Translations under genes and position numbers: made by a program | From: Bremia lactucae | Taxonomy: Eukaryota > Oomycota > Peronosporomycetes > Peronosporales > Peronosporaceae | NCBI RefSeq assembly: GCF_004359215.1 | Contig: NC_090611.1 | Coordinates: 5,230,452 to 5,244,201 of the forward strand | Direction: 5' to 3' | DNA: 13,750 bases | Part shown: positions 7,600-13,750 of the stretch, in pieces | How the letters are laid out: every line of letters begins with the position of its first letter | How positions within the stretch are numbered: the stretch's first letter is position 1 | Notes under the pieces: model-generated | Seen by the model: the letters and a program-made list of their open reading frames with translations, nothing else | Database searches by the model: none | What the model was told of the DNA's origin: nothing

Positions 7600-8620
7600 G
7601 CACCCTTAAAAACAGCATGGACATGAGTCCTCTCACGAGAGACAAGCCAACCCTTCCTTCCTAGACAAACGGTGCAGCTTGTAACGTGCACCGACTACGG
7701 TCCGTTTTTCGAACCGTTCACGGAAAGCATTCAGTTTGTCAAGCCAAACCCCGCAGCCTATGCTTTGCATATTCTGTACAAATGATTCCCAAGCTTGGAA
7801 CAAAAGAGTGGCATCTTACACCCGCTTGCATGATTACCACCGATTCCGAAAAAAGGCATCGTTGAAAAATATCGTTGCGTCCCTACCAGGCTTGTGAAGC
7901 CTGGATGAGTCGGATAACGGAATATGGTTACGATCGTTGGTCAAATCAGACCAACGAGTAAAATTTTCCTTAGAGGGCAACCAAGTAATCATTTCGGTGG
8001 CAAAGCGCAAGACATTGCGGTCCTTTTCTACTGTTGGCTCATGTTACCGTTAACGCTAACAATTACTCTCGAAGTAATTCTTAGAATCACTCCGTCTCCG
8101 ATGATGCATACTAGCAACATCAGTAGTATCCTTACCGAAGTAAGCTTTACGATCACTCCGTTCCTGGTGATGCATTCTGACATGACCAAAGTTATCATCA
8201 TCCATGGAGTCTCGTAAGATGACACCCCCACCAGAGAAATTAGACGAGTCAAACAACCTCGTCATCGACTTTGGTTGTCACGCTAGAGCCCGTAGGTTTA
8301 ACTGACGTGGTACCGGGTGATTTGGAGGCCTTGACAAGAGCCACTGAGTCGGGCGATGACTTCTGCCAGTCACCTAGAATCGGAGTAGCAGGTTACTTGT
8401 GCCAGTCACTTCCAATTGAAGTAAGAGGCGATGCATTCCCCACAGTAGAAACATTAGCGTCTACTGAAACATTTGTATTACCAGCACCTGCACTGGTCCG
8501 TGCAGCTGCCAGCTTTGCGACCTCGCAAGCTACGTGCACGGGTTTCGACACCATGCGCCAACGTATCAATCAATTTTTGAAAAAAATCATTAATGCAACA
8601 AAATTGGAGTTTTAAAAAGC
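7600..8620 (-). pseudogene. Second gag-like fossil, minus strand
   Basis: Several minus-strand frames look protein-like in succession. About 8560-8250: MVSKPVHVACEVAKLAAART and a Ser/Thr-rich run ending TTKVDDEVV, with one stop. About 8262-8056: SNFSGGGVILRDSMDDDNFG, then two MHH...RSD...YF units. About 8015-7855: ATEMITWLPSKENFTRWSDL. About 7780-7650: QAWESFVQNMQSIGCGVWLD, then RFEKRT and YKLHRLSRKEG. The middle part resembles the fragment at 813-1191. Low-complexity N-terminal and basic C-terminal character fits a gag, but there is no zinc knuckle, so this is inference. A competing plus-strand frame of 114 codons (8271-8615) has no recognisable motif; I consider it the weaker reading. Confidence 0.3.
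8071..8202. repeat. 66-bp imperfect tandem repeat, 22 codons per unit
   Basis: Two units start GAAGTAA at 8071 and 8137. Both contain (G)ATCACTCCGT and then GATGCAT at matching positions. On the minus strand they give MHHQERSDRKAYF and MHHRRRSDSKNYF. The 66-bp length keeps the frame, which supports the minus strand having been the coding one. Confidence 0.7.
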
Positions 8621-8702
8621 TGCCAATAATGCAAAATTTACATGGAAAGACATAATAGTATTTCTCTTTCACTCCACATCAGTCACAATTGTGACAATTG
8701 AT

Positions 8703-8717
8703 AAAGGGGAGGGGGGG
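8703..8717 (+). other. Polypurine tract
   Basis: AAAGGGGAGGGGGGG lies directly before a TGATGTAACG that opens the LTR-like block. This is the position and composition of the plus-strand primer of an LTR retrotransposon. A perfect 12-bp palindrome (TCACAATTGTGA, 8683-8694) lies just upstream. The tract assigns plus orientation to the LTR that follows. Confidence 0.7.
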
Positions 8718-9327
8718 TGATGTAACGCGGCATTCTGCTACATAAATATTATTTCCTATAATATAAGAGTAAAAAAAAATTTCTGTGAAAGGAAAGGATT
8801 AAAGGACATGGAACTATTAAGTCAAAATTAATGAATAATTATAGTATTTTTGTACTTCTTTATTTATTTCCGCTTATAGGATACAATATTTATGTAACGG
8901 GACACCCCGTTCTAGAAGACTATCATCTTTGTTAATTTTTACTTGTTTGAAGTTCCAATATTATAAAATTCTATAATATTGGTGCAATAAGACACCAGTT
9001 CTGTTGATTATTTTTTTGAGTTTGAATTAATCCCGCCAATTGCCACAAGACACGATTGTGCGGTGTGCAAGCAGGCGCCAGACATAGCTAGTTATTAATA
9101 CAATATAGTCAGTAGTAAATAAAATATCGCTACGTAAGAGCTTTATATATTAATACGTATTTAGTTTCCCTGTATTCGAAAGCCTTAGAATTTACTTTTT
9201 GTAGCTAAGACTTCTTAGCCACTTAGAACCCTTCTCTCCACGTCGTGCACGTGAAGCCGTGAGGCGCCACACCGTCACTGTAATTGGCTAGTCCTGTTTT
9301 CGCTACTAGCAAATGGTGCCCGTTACA
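8718..9327 (+). repeat. 3' LTR, plus orientation (about 610 bp)
   Basis: The block starts TGATGTAACG immediately after a polypurine tract and ends GGTGCCCGTTACA at 9327, giving TG...CA ends and inverted TGTAACG/CGTTACA tips. It is AT-rich and has a plausible TATA (TTTATATATTAA near 9142). A second TGTAACGGGACACC at 8893 matches the inverted 3' end better than the first, so the outer 170 bp may be an older or duplicated tip. It does not resemble the LTR at 218-812 beyond the ends, so it belongs to another family. It may be the 3' LTR of the old gypsy copy at 3925-7550, but no 5' partner is visible to prove it. Confidence 0.6.
8955..8982. repeat. Perfect 11-bp hairpin inside the LTR
   Basis: CCAATATTATA (8955-8965) pairs without mismatch with TATAATATTGG (8972-8982) across a 6-nt loop. 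It is AT-rich apart from its ends. Function unknown. Confidence 0.8.
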
Positions 9328-9624
9328 TCCATCAAGCGCTGGTCATGACCCTGCGCTGCCTCTCGTTTCTCCCGGAGGCAAGGGCGGCGAAGTGTTTCTT
9401 CCGGACAAAGGCTGACGCTGTACAGAAGGAGTTCTTCTGTATACTCTTGTGAGCTAATCGATGTACCCACTGCGCTGCAGTTTGAGAGTGTTGTTCTGTT
9501 CATTAATAAATTTAAGTCCATAAAGCTCTCAATAAAGTATATAAAAAGAAAAAATATCAATTCAGCAAATGCATTGTTTAATACGAAGCTAAAATGTAAG
9601 CTGTCGGCATATTGGACTCGTGTT
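9328..9624. other. Spacer between two LTR-like blocks, no gene
   Basis: About 300 bp with no supportable gene. A minus-strand open frame covers it (9306-9668, 120 codons), but it begins inside the next repeat and ends inside the previous LTR, and its only feature is a Phe/Leu/Ile-rich run caused by AT-rich DNA. No primer-binding site is evident directly after 9327, which agrees with that LTR being a 3' LTR. Confidence 0.45.
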
Positions 9625-10196
9625 TGTAGGCGGGCACGTCTTAACGCCGCCACGCTCTGCTTCAGCACACACCCTAGCGCAGCAAAGAAGCAATTTGACT
9701 AACTTCCCTCACGTGCAGTGAGGTCTTGTGGTGCCGCCACCACTTGGGTGTATTTTTGTATTTGCGACCCACCCTTGTGTATGTGATGCCCTGAAAGCAT
9801 TCACATAAGCGGAGATTACGGCTAGCGTCATCCGTTACGCAAGGTATCTAGAATGATACGCTCGCAATACATATTAGTGTTATCGACAGATATGACACTT
9901 TATGATTGGTTAAAAAATAGGTATTTATGTTTAATACGATCAAAAATTTATCAGTCCGAAAACTACTTCCTACTTGATTAGTGCGCACGAGGAGCCGGAT
10001 TTTCGCCCCCGTGCCGACACGTGAATCGAAGTACTTAGTGCGTTGGGTGAGGTCGCTAAGGGTACAATTACATCACTTAAGTAATTGACCATCCTCTTCG
10101 TTACACAAAGTGTACTTAACGTATAGTGAGAGACAAACAATAACCTTAAATTTTAAAGCAATATTGAGCAACATTAGGGCATCTTTAGCCTTTACA
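9625..10196 (-). repeat. LTR related to 218-812, with its middle block inverted
   Basis: Both ends are in the same orientation as the LTR at 218-812: the left end TGTAGGCGGGC with CACACACCCTAGC, and the right end TAATTGACCATCC with CTTTAGCC(C)...TTACA. The central part, about 9738-10056, is the reverse complement of about 397-715: GCGTCATCCGTTACGC, CGCTCGCAATACAT, AATAGGTATTTAT, GTGCGCACGAGGAG and TTGGGTGAGGT all appear on the opposite strand and in reverse order. The promoter block therefore points to the plus strand here. The copy is diverged and carries many substitutions. Confidence 0.78.
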
Positions 10197-10401
10197 CTAT
10201 TCCGCGTTCATGAACGAATTTACATTTTGCAAATTCGTCAAAGAAGACACAGGTACATCACTTAAGTAATTGACCATCCTCTTAATTACACAAAGTGTAC
10301 TTAACGTATATTGAGCAACATTAGGGCATCTTTAGCCCTTTACACTATTCCGCGTTCATGAACGAATTTACATTTTGCAAATTCGTCAAAGAAGACACAG
10401 G
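10070..10401. repeat. Tandem duplication of LTR tip plus flank
   Basis: Unit 1 (10070-10254) and unit 2 (10255-10401) both run from ACATCACTTAAGTAATTGAC to AAAGAAGACACAGG. Unit 2 lacks a 38-bp piece containing ACAAACAATAACCTTAAA, leaving it 147 bp against 185. Apart from that they are nearly identical. Each unit includes the LTR tip (ending TTACA at 10196 and 10344) and 56 bp of outside sequence with the 12-bp palindrome CGTTCATGAACG (10205-10216 and 10353-10364). Unit 2 ends exactly where copia gag homology begins. Confidence 0.92.
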
Positions 10402-10767
10402 AACAGCGAGCTGCTTAACGCGCCGCTTAGTGTGTTATTCAGCTACAAAAACGTCGTACTCGATCGGGAGATGAGAAATGCCGAGTTGTGCTTGCAAGAT
10501 GTTGTAAAGGTGCTTTCGAATAAGCATATCAAACGGCAGGCCGAGAAAGTGGTGGCGGTGAAGTCTGCCGAGTTCTGCGAAAGCTTCAACACCGACCGTG
10601 AATTTCATCAGTGCACGTACTACAGGAAATTGGGGCACTATATTGACAAGTGCTGGACCAAGCAAAAACATGAGAATCGTGGGTCAAGACGCGGCGAAAA
10701 CGGCTGAGGTTGCGGGGCCAACAATATGCAGTGAAGTAACCACAATGATGCCTACAACAACGACTGG
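10402..10767 (+). pseudogene. Copia gag C-terminus with damaged zinc knuckle
   Basis: From about 10402 the frame reads [15 protein letters not shown], then [20 protein letters not shown], typical of the C-terminal part of copia gag before the zinc knuckle. The knuckle pattern C-x2-C-x4-H-x4-C appears as Cys (10612), Tyr (10621) where the second Cys should be, His (10636) and Cys (10651). A TGC-to-TAC change explains the loss and would abolish zinc binding and RNA packaging. In-frame TGA codons at 10705 and 10732 separate this part from the protease, which is in the same frame. The start of gag is lost. Confidence 0.85.
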
Positions 10768-11064
10768 ATGGCGTTTGCTGTTTTGCTTAAGTGTGGAATG
10801 ACGACGAGCAAGAACATGTCCGGGATGTGGGCGGTCGATAGTGGCGCAACGCACCACATATGCAACGACAAGGCAAAATTCGCCAATCTAATTGAGCGTG
10901 ATGAAGGTGGCGTGTCAGTAGCCGACGATAACATGGCGGCTGTCAAGGGTGTTGGCAGTATCGTGGAAGAAGTCATACTCCCTGATGCAACTACGAGCCA
11001 TATTGAAATCAGGAACGCTTTATACGTCCCAGACATGAGCAAGAGCTTAATTTCGGTGCCTTAA
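10768..11064 (+). pseudogene. Copia aspartic protease
   Basis: The frame contains WAVDSGATHHICND, the classic copia protease active site (D-S-G-A, Asp codon at 10837-10839), followed by VADDNMAAVKGVGSI and the second conserved block ALYVPDMSKSLISVP. The catalytic motif is intact. The frame breaks right after ISVP with a TAA at 11062-11064, where the family normally continues without a stop. It shares the reading frame of the gag fragment upstream, as expected for a copia polyprotein, but is cut off from it by two stops. Confidence 0.92.
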
Positions 11065-11345
11065 ATCAATAAGCATAGCAATTTTAGGTCGTATTTGATG
11101 GTGCCGAAATGTGCCTTGTGCGTAAGGACTCGTATCAAGTAGCAGCAACGGCGGATCTTGTTGATGGTCTCTACTGGCTTCGTACGGCTCAACGATCTGC
11201 AAATGTGGCAACGGGCACAACGAAGTTTCCTAGCAACCGTGACAAGCGTCAATATGACACCTTCGAGCTGCTTTTTCTTGACATTTGCGGTCCCATGGAG
11301 CAAGAGTCACTTGGGGTAGCAGGTATTTGCTACTTATTGTTGATG
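11065..11345 (+). pseudogene. Copia GAG-pre-integrase and start of integrase, internally deleted
   Basis: After a frameshift at about 11064 the frame reads [16 protein letters not shown], then [15 protein letters not shown], then [20 protein letters not shown] and [21 protein letters not shown] is the GAG-pre-integrase signature, and LDICGPM includes the first catalytic Asp of integrase. Between YWLRT and TTKFPSN only about 12 residues remain, so the HHCC zinc-binding module that normally sits there is missing. The frame ends near 11345 after GICYLLLM, with weak continuation (LIVDVRGC) in another frame, and then runs into the gypsy 3' region. Confidence 0.85.
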
Positions 11346-11395
11346 TAAGGGGATGTCTATTCCCTTTCTTCGCCTAGGGGAAGGGCAGGCATCCC

Positions 11396-12108
11396 TATTG
11401 AGATGTGGGATGTGATTGACGTTTTGCAATCGATTTACAAGCGCCAAGGGCGCGTGTTTTCCGATGGGCCTTCTGAACCATCGGGTGGGTCTCGTCATAC
11501 TGATGGACGAGGCCCTCAACGCCACAGCTGGGAACGAGGCTCCTAGCTGTCATGCGAAGGTGGATAACCACGCCACCTAACAAGATAACTCGTTCGCTGC
11601 CTCTTCACATCACGGTGGCTCTGTATACGTTACACAAGGAAACGTTGACCACCGTGGGAATCCACCAATAGTTGTGGTGGAGGAAGGAAAATTAGATCCG
11701 AACCGTATGTCGGATCTAATGTCGAGGATCGACAAAATCGATCACTTCCTCCATGATTTGGAGGAGGGATTTGAACACGAGCGCGGCAAGCGTCGCTCGT
11801 TAGAGCAGACGGTGCAGGCTCACCATATCGAGTGGTTGGAAGACCGTTCGAAGAGTGCGAACTCCATGTTGGAGTACGAGCGGAAGTAACATGCTGCTCG
11901 CGATGAGCTGTCATCAGCTCATCGTAGTTTCGAGGATATTCGGAACCGGCATGAGAAACTTCAGGTTCAACATGAGAACCTGGTTCGCGATCACAAGAAT
12001 CTTTTGAGGATTCTTGAAAAGGGTGGTCAAATCCGTCCTCGGAAGAAGCCGCGTACTGATGGTACGGGCGGAGACGACCAACGTACAACGTAGGATGTGT
12101 GGCAATTC
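11396..12108 (-). pseudogene. Gypsy pol linker and chromodomain
   Basis: From THPTLYVGRLRPYHQY a frame is open for about 150 codons through a Ser/Pro-rich linker to PPPQLLVDSHGGQRFLV, then hits a TAA at 11630-11632. The chromodomain continues in the same frame as HRDVKRQRTSYLVRWRGYPP (about 11615-11550), with a TAG where the family has Trp (DSWEPRSQL), and its final helix is GLVHQYDETHPM in another frame. After that KAHRKTRALG and QSHPTSQ end at a stop near 11396. The RWRGYPP core and DETHP end match the old copy. Non-functional as it stands. Confidence 0.82.
11581..12093 (+). other. Antisense coiled-coil open frame opposite the gypsy linker (younger copy)
   Basis: On the strand opposite gypsy pol the frame from 11581 (after a TAA at 11578) to a TAG at 12091-12093 has a single internal stop (TAA at 11887-11889); the first ATG is at 11707. 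It reads MSDLMSRIDKIDHFLHDLEE, then KRRSLEQTVQAHHIEWLEDR; after the stop RHEKLQVQHENLVRDHKNLL follows, and it ends RPRKKPRTDGTGGD. From 11947 the DNA has a 21-nt period giving the heptads RHEKLQV, QHENLVR, DHKNLLR. This is a strong coiled-coil pattern with a basic tail, and the same tail and stop occur antisense to the old copy (6863-7123). A real antisense gene of the element family is an inference; it may instead be a by-product of sense-strand composition. Confidence 0.4.
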
Positions 12109-12540
12109 TATTGTGTACGCATTGCCTCTGCGATGCAGTACACGGAAAGGACCAATGAACTTAGGTAGTAGTTTACTGCTACCCACATTAGTGACTAATC
12201 GCTTAGGTAAGTTTACCGTAGAGAGTAGCACTAGATCATTAATTTTTAATGAATGAACATTTGCTATTCCATGTTTGTCCGCATTCCGTTTCTGTCGGTC
12301 CACTGCGTTAGCAATGGAGTCCTGAACGAAACGGATTATTGATTTTCGAGTTAGCAGACACTGTTCTGCTAACTCATTTGTTTTGTCTTTTTCAGTACGC
12401 TTTGTGCGTACTGCCATGAGATCATTCTCATTTTCGATGTTGAGTTCTTCGACATCGACATCACTCGTGTCGTTGTTATTTTCGACGCGTGAGGAGCATG
12501 AGCCAGAATTGGATTTGCTCCTGCGAGCCCCCCCTTAAAC
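12089..12540 (-). pseudogene. Gypsy integrase C-terminus with GPF motif
   Basis: An Asp/Asn/Glu-rich spacer (NNDTSDVDVEELNIENEND) leads into MAVRTKRTEKDKTNELAEQ, then LLTRKSIIRFVQDSIANAVD, then DLVLLSTVNLPKRLVTNVGS and KFIGPFRVLHRRGNAYTIEL. IGPF is the GPY/F module. The frame from 12417 runs on past this point but leaves the true frame near 12105: compared with the old copy about 13 bp are missing between IELP and THPTLYVGRL, so the linker continues in a different frame. A further frameshift near 12540 separates it from the integrase core. Confidence 0.85.
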
Positions 12541-13016
12541 TAGAGGATCCCTCTAATTGGGTGGGTATGCGACTGGCGTAAGCCATTCACACAGAAGGGT
12601 GTATGCGTTGTAGACGCATGCACAGAATTATTGATGGCGAATTTGACCATCGGTAAAATCTCGCTCATATTCGGATACGATTGGACGTAACCTCGAAGTA
12701 TTTATTCGAGGACGCGATTTACGCGTTCTGTTTGACCATCCGTTTCTGGGTGATCGGATGTTGACATAGTCAGCCGTGTTCCGAGAGATCGGAACACGGA
12801 TTGCCAGAACTCCCCCGTGAATCGTGGATCTCTATCCGAAACCAAGAAACGGGGTAACCCATGGAGTTTGAATACCGTGTCGATAAAGACATGGGCACAA
12901 CCCGGAGCCGTAATCGACTCTGGTACCGCGAGATGTACGATCTTGCTGAATCTGTCTACAAAAACAAGGGTACAGCGAGATGTACGATCTTGCTGAATCT
13001 GTCTACAAAAACAAGG
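12541..13016 (-). pseudogene. Gypsy integrase core continuation
   Basis: After the duplication a second frame starts again with LVFVDRFSKIVHLAVPES and reaches VSDRDPRFTGEFW (second catalytic Asp, codon starting 12836) and DHPETDGQTERVN (catalytic Glu, codon starting 12728). The spacing is D-x35-E, as required for the DDE integrase fold. A TAA at 12699-12701 follows RVLE where the old copy has an intact Glu codon. Beyond it the same frame continues with EILPMVKFAINNSVHASTTH to about 12545. The catalytic residues are all intact, so the damage is recent and limited to frame and stops. Confidence 0.88.
12928..13016. repeat. 47-bp tandem duplication inside integrase
   Basis: GCGAGATGTACGATCTTGCT starts at 12928 and again at 12975. 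The two copies are identical over about 41 bp. The period of 47 is not a multiple of three, so it duplicates the VFVDRFSKIVHLAV segment and shifts the integrase frame. The old plus-strand copy has the segment once, so the duplication is private to this copy. Confidence 0.95.
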
Positions 13017-13750
13017 ATTCCATTGTTTCTGTGGTCGTCTTCGGGAAATCCGAAGACGGAGTCCATAGATACGGACTGCCAACACTCTCCCAGGAGTGGT
13101 AGAGGTTGAAGAGGTGCACGGGATGAAGGGCTAGGCTTCACCCGTTGACAAACCTCGCAAGCACGAATGTACTTGCGCACAAACTGATACTGGCGGGGCC
13201 AGTAAAAGTATCGACTTACCGTGAGGTAAGTCTTCTCACGTCCACGATGTCCACTTGTTGGAGCATCGTGACACTCATACATGATGCGCAAGCGCAAATC
13301 ATTGTGAGTCGGGACGACGACACGTGGGGTGTCGCCGGTAACGGCTGTGTAATACAATAAGCCGTTACGTGTTGTGTATCGATCGGATGACGATCGATAT
13401 AAAGCCGGTAGATCTTTAAAAGATTTATCGGATGGATTCATTAAATGATCCATCAGACAAAGAAGGTCCTTATCTTCTTTATAGGCTTTCTTTATTTCAT
13501 CAACTAAGGTTGATGATGGAACACTCGTAGTGAGTGTTGCAACAGTAAGATCACTTTTACTGTTGGGGTGCACTGCTGACTCGAAATCGGGTCGGCGTGA
13601 TAACGCATCAGCGACGACATTAAGTCGTCCTGGTTTATATTCGACGGAGAAGTTATACTCCGCGAAGAAGGATAGCCACCTCGCCATTCTTTGCGAGAGG
13701 TGTGGGCTATTGACGGCCGTGCGTAATGACGCATGGTCCGTATATACGAT
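12956..13750 (-). pseudogene. Gypsy RNase H end, linker, integrase zinc finger and core start
   Basis: The frame is open from the right edge to a stop at 12956-12958 (264 codons). It begins with VYTDHASLRTAVNSPHLSQ (third RNase H acidic residue), then YKPGRLNVVADALSRRPDF, the typical end of gypsy RNase H. The integrase zinc finger has His at 13270, His at 13249, Cys at 13159 and Cys at 13150 (H-x6-H...C-x2-C), all present. The core starts with SMDSVFGFP, whose Asp (codon starting 13063) is the first DDE residue, and goes through NNGILVFVDRFSKIVHLAV. The frame is then lost because of the tandem duplication. Upstream RT and gag are outside the window. Confidence 0.9.

Larger units (their letters stand above)
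10402..11345 (+). mobile_element. Truncated Ty1/copia element (gag C-term, protease, start of integrase)
   Basis: Gag zinc knuckle, protease and GAG-pre-integrase/integrase start occur in copia order on one strand. Left of 10402 the N-terminal two thirds of gag and the leader are missing and are replaced by the duplicated LTR tip. On the right, the element stops inside the integrase core, where the opposite-strand gypsy copy begins (about 11334-11345). Reverse transcriptase and RNase H are absent. The protein-level signal is still clear, so the element is moderately old. Confidence 0.88.
11334..13750 (-). mobile_element. Younger Ty3/gypsy chromovirus-type copy, minus strand, partial
   Basis: Read from 13750 leftward the domains are: RNase H end, linker, integrase zinc finger, integrase core, GPF motif, long linker and chromodomain. 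It is the same family as the plus-strand copy at 3925-7550 but much better preserved: open frames of 264, 127, 167 and 152 codons against short pieces in the old copy. Lesions seen are a 47-bp tandem duplication (12928-13016), a stop at 12699-12701, a frameshift near 12540, a deletion of about 13 bp near 12100, and stops in the chromodomain. No 3' LTR is seen before copia sequence resumes at about 11345. Confidence 0.92.

Noticed and set aside
7202..7645. 147-codon minus-strand open frame
   Set aside because: It lies opposite the plus-strand chromodomain and has no periodicity or conserved counterpart; the chromodomain explains the sequence.
8271..8615. 114-codon plus-strand open frame
   Set aside because: It has no motif; the opposite strand carries a segment with in-frame 22-codon repeats and a relative elsewhere in the window, which is the better explanation. 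Not fully excluded.
9306..9668. 120-codon minus-strand frame with a hydrophobic segment that could be a membrane helix
   Set aside because: It starts in one LTR and ends in another, and the Phe/Leu/Ile run reflects AT-rich DNA. No homologue or start context supports it.
10070..10401. CRISPR-like or satellite array
   Set aside because: Only two large units that include an LTR tip; a local duplication explains it.
3925..13750. RIP-like or methylation-driven decay as the cause of the stops
   Set aside because: Some changes fit (Trp codons to TGA or TAG, Cys to Tyr in the zinc knuckle), but others are transversions (Glu to TAA, Gly to Cys in the protease) or indels, so the pattern is not clean enough.

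Overview
This is eukaryotic, repeat-dense DNA with no intact host gene. It is built from broken LTR retrotransposons on both strands: Ty3/gypsy chromovirus-type and Ty1/copia-type. There are no bacterial-style operons, no recognisable rRNA or tRNA, and no CRISPR array. The flavour of the gypsy proteins (chromodomain at the pol C-terminus, a long linker between the integrase GPF motif and the chromodomain, LTRs with TGTAACGGG...CCCGTTACA ends) suggests an oomycete such as a downy mildew or Phytophthora relative. That assignment is inference from memory of these families, not something the sequence proves.

Layout, left to right. 1-161 (minus): start of a gag-like gene running off the left edge. 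218-812 (minus): its 595-bp LTR with a TATA box. 813-1191 (minus): decayed gag-like fragment. 1192-3924: mostly unassignable DNA with one suspicious minus-strand decayed frame (2249-2917). 3925-7550 (plus): an old, heavily mutated gypsy pol (RT, RNase H, integrase, GPF motif, chromodomain). It is interrupted at about 5856-6330 by an inverted protease fragment that ends in a 102-bp palindrome. About 7600-8620 (minus): a second gag-like fossil with a 66-bp tandem repeat. 8703-9327 (plus): polypurine tract and LTR. 9625-10196: a relative of the first LTR whose middle is inverted. 10070-10401: tandem duplication of that LTR tip plus flank. 10402-11345 (plus): truncated copia gag-protease-integrase. 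11334-13750 (minus): a younger copy of the same gypsy family, running off the right edge and broken by a 47-bp tandem duplication in integrase.

The two gypsy copies face each other, so their transcripts would be complementary. The most interesting signal lies opposite the linker between integrase and chromodomain. In both copies the antisense strand carries an open frame with 21-nt (heptad) periodicity, a related basic C-terminus and a stop codon at the homologous position, as expected of an antisense coiled-coil ORF embedded in the element family. Other structures worth a second look are the flipped LTR promoter block and the foldback with a 44-bp tandem bulge.

Nothing here forms a working pathway. 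The elements are fossils or near-fossils; the youngest (11334-13750) still has recognisable integrase catalytic residues but is frameshifted.
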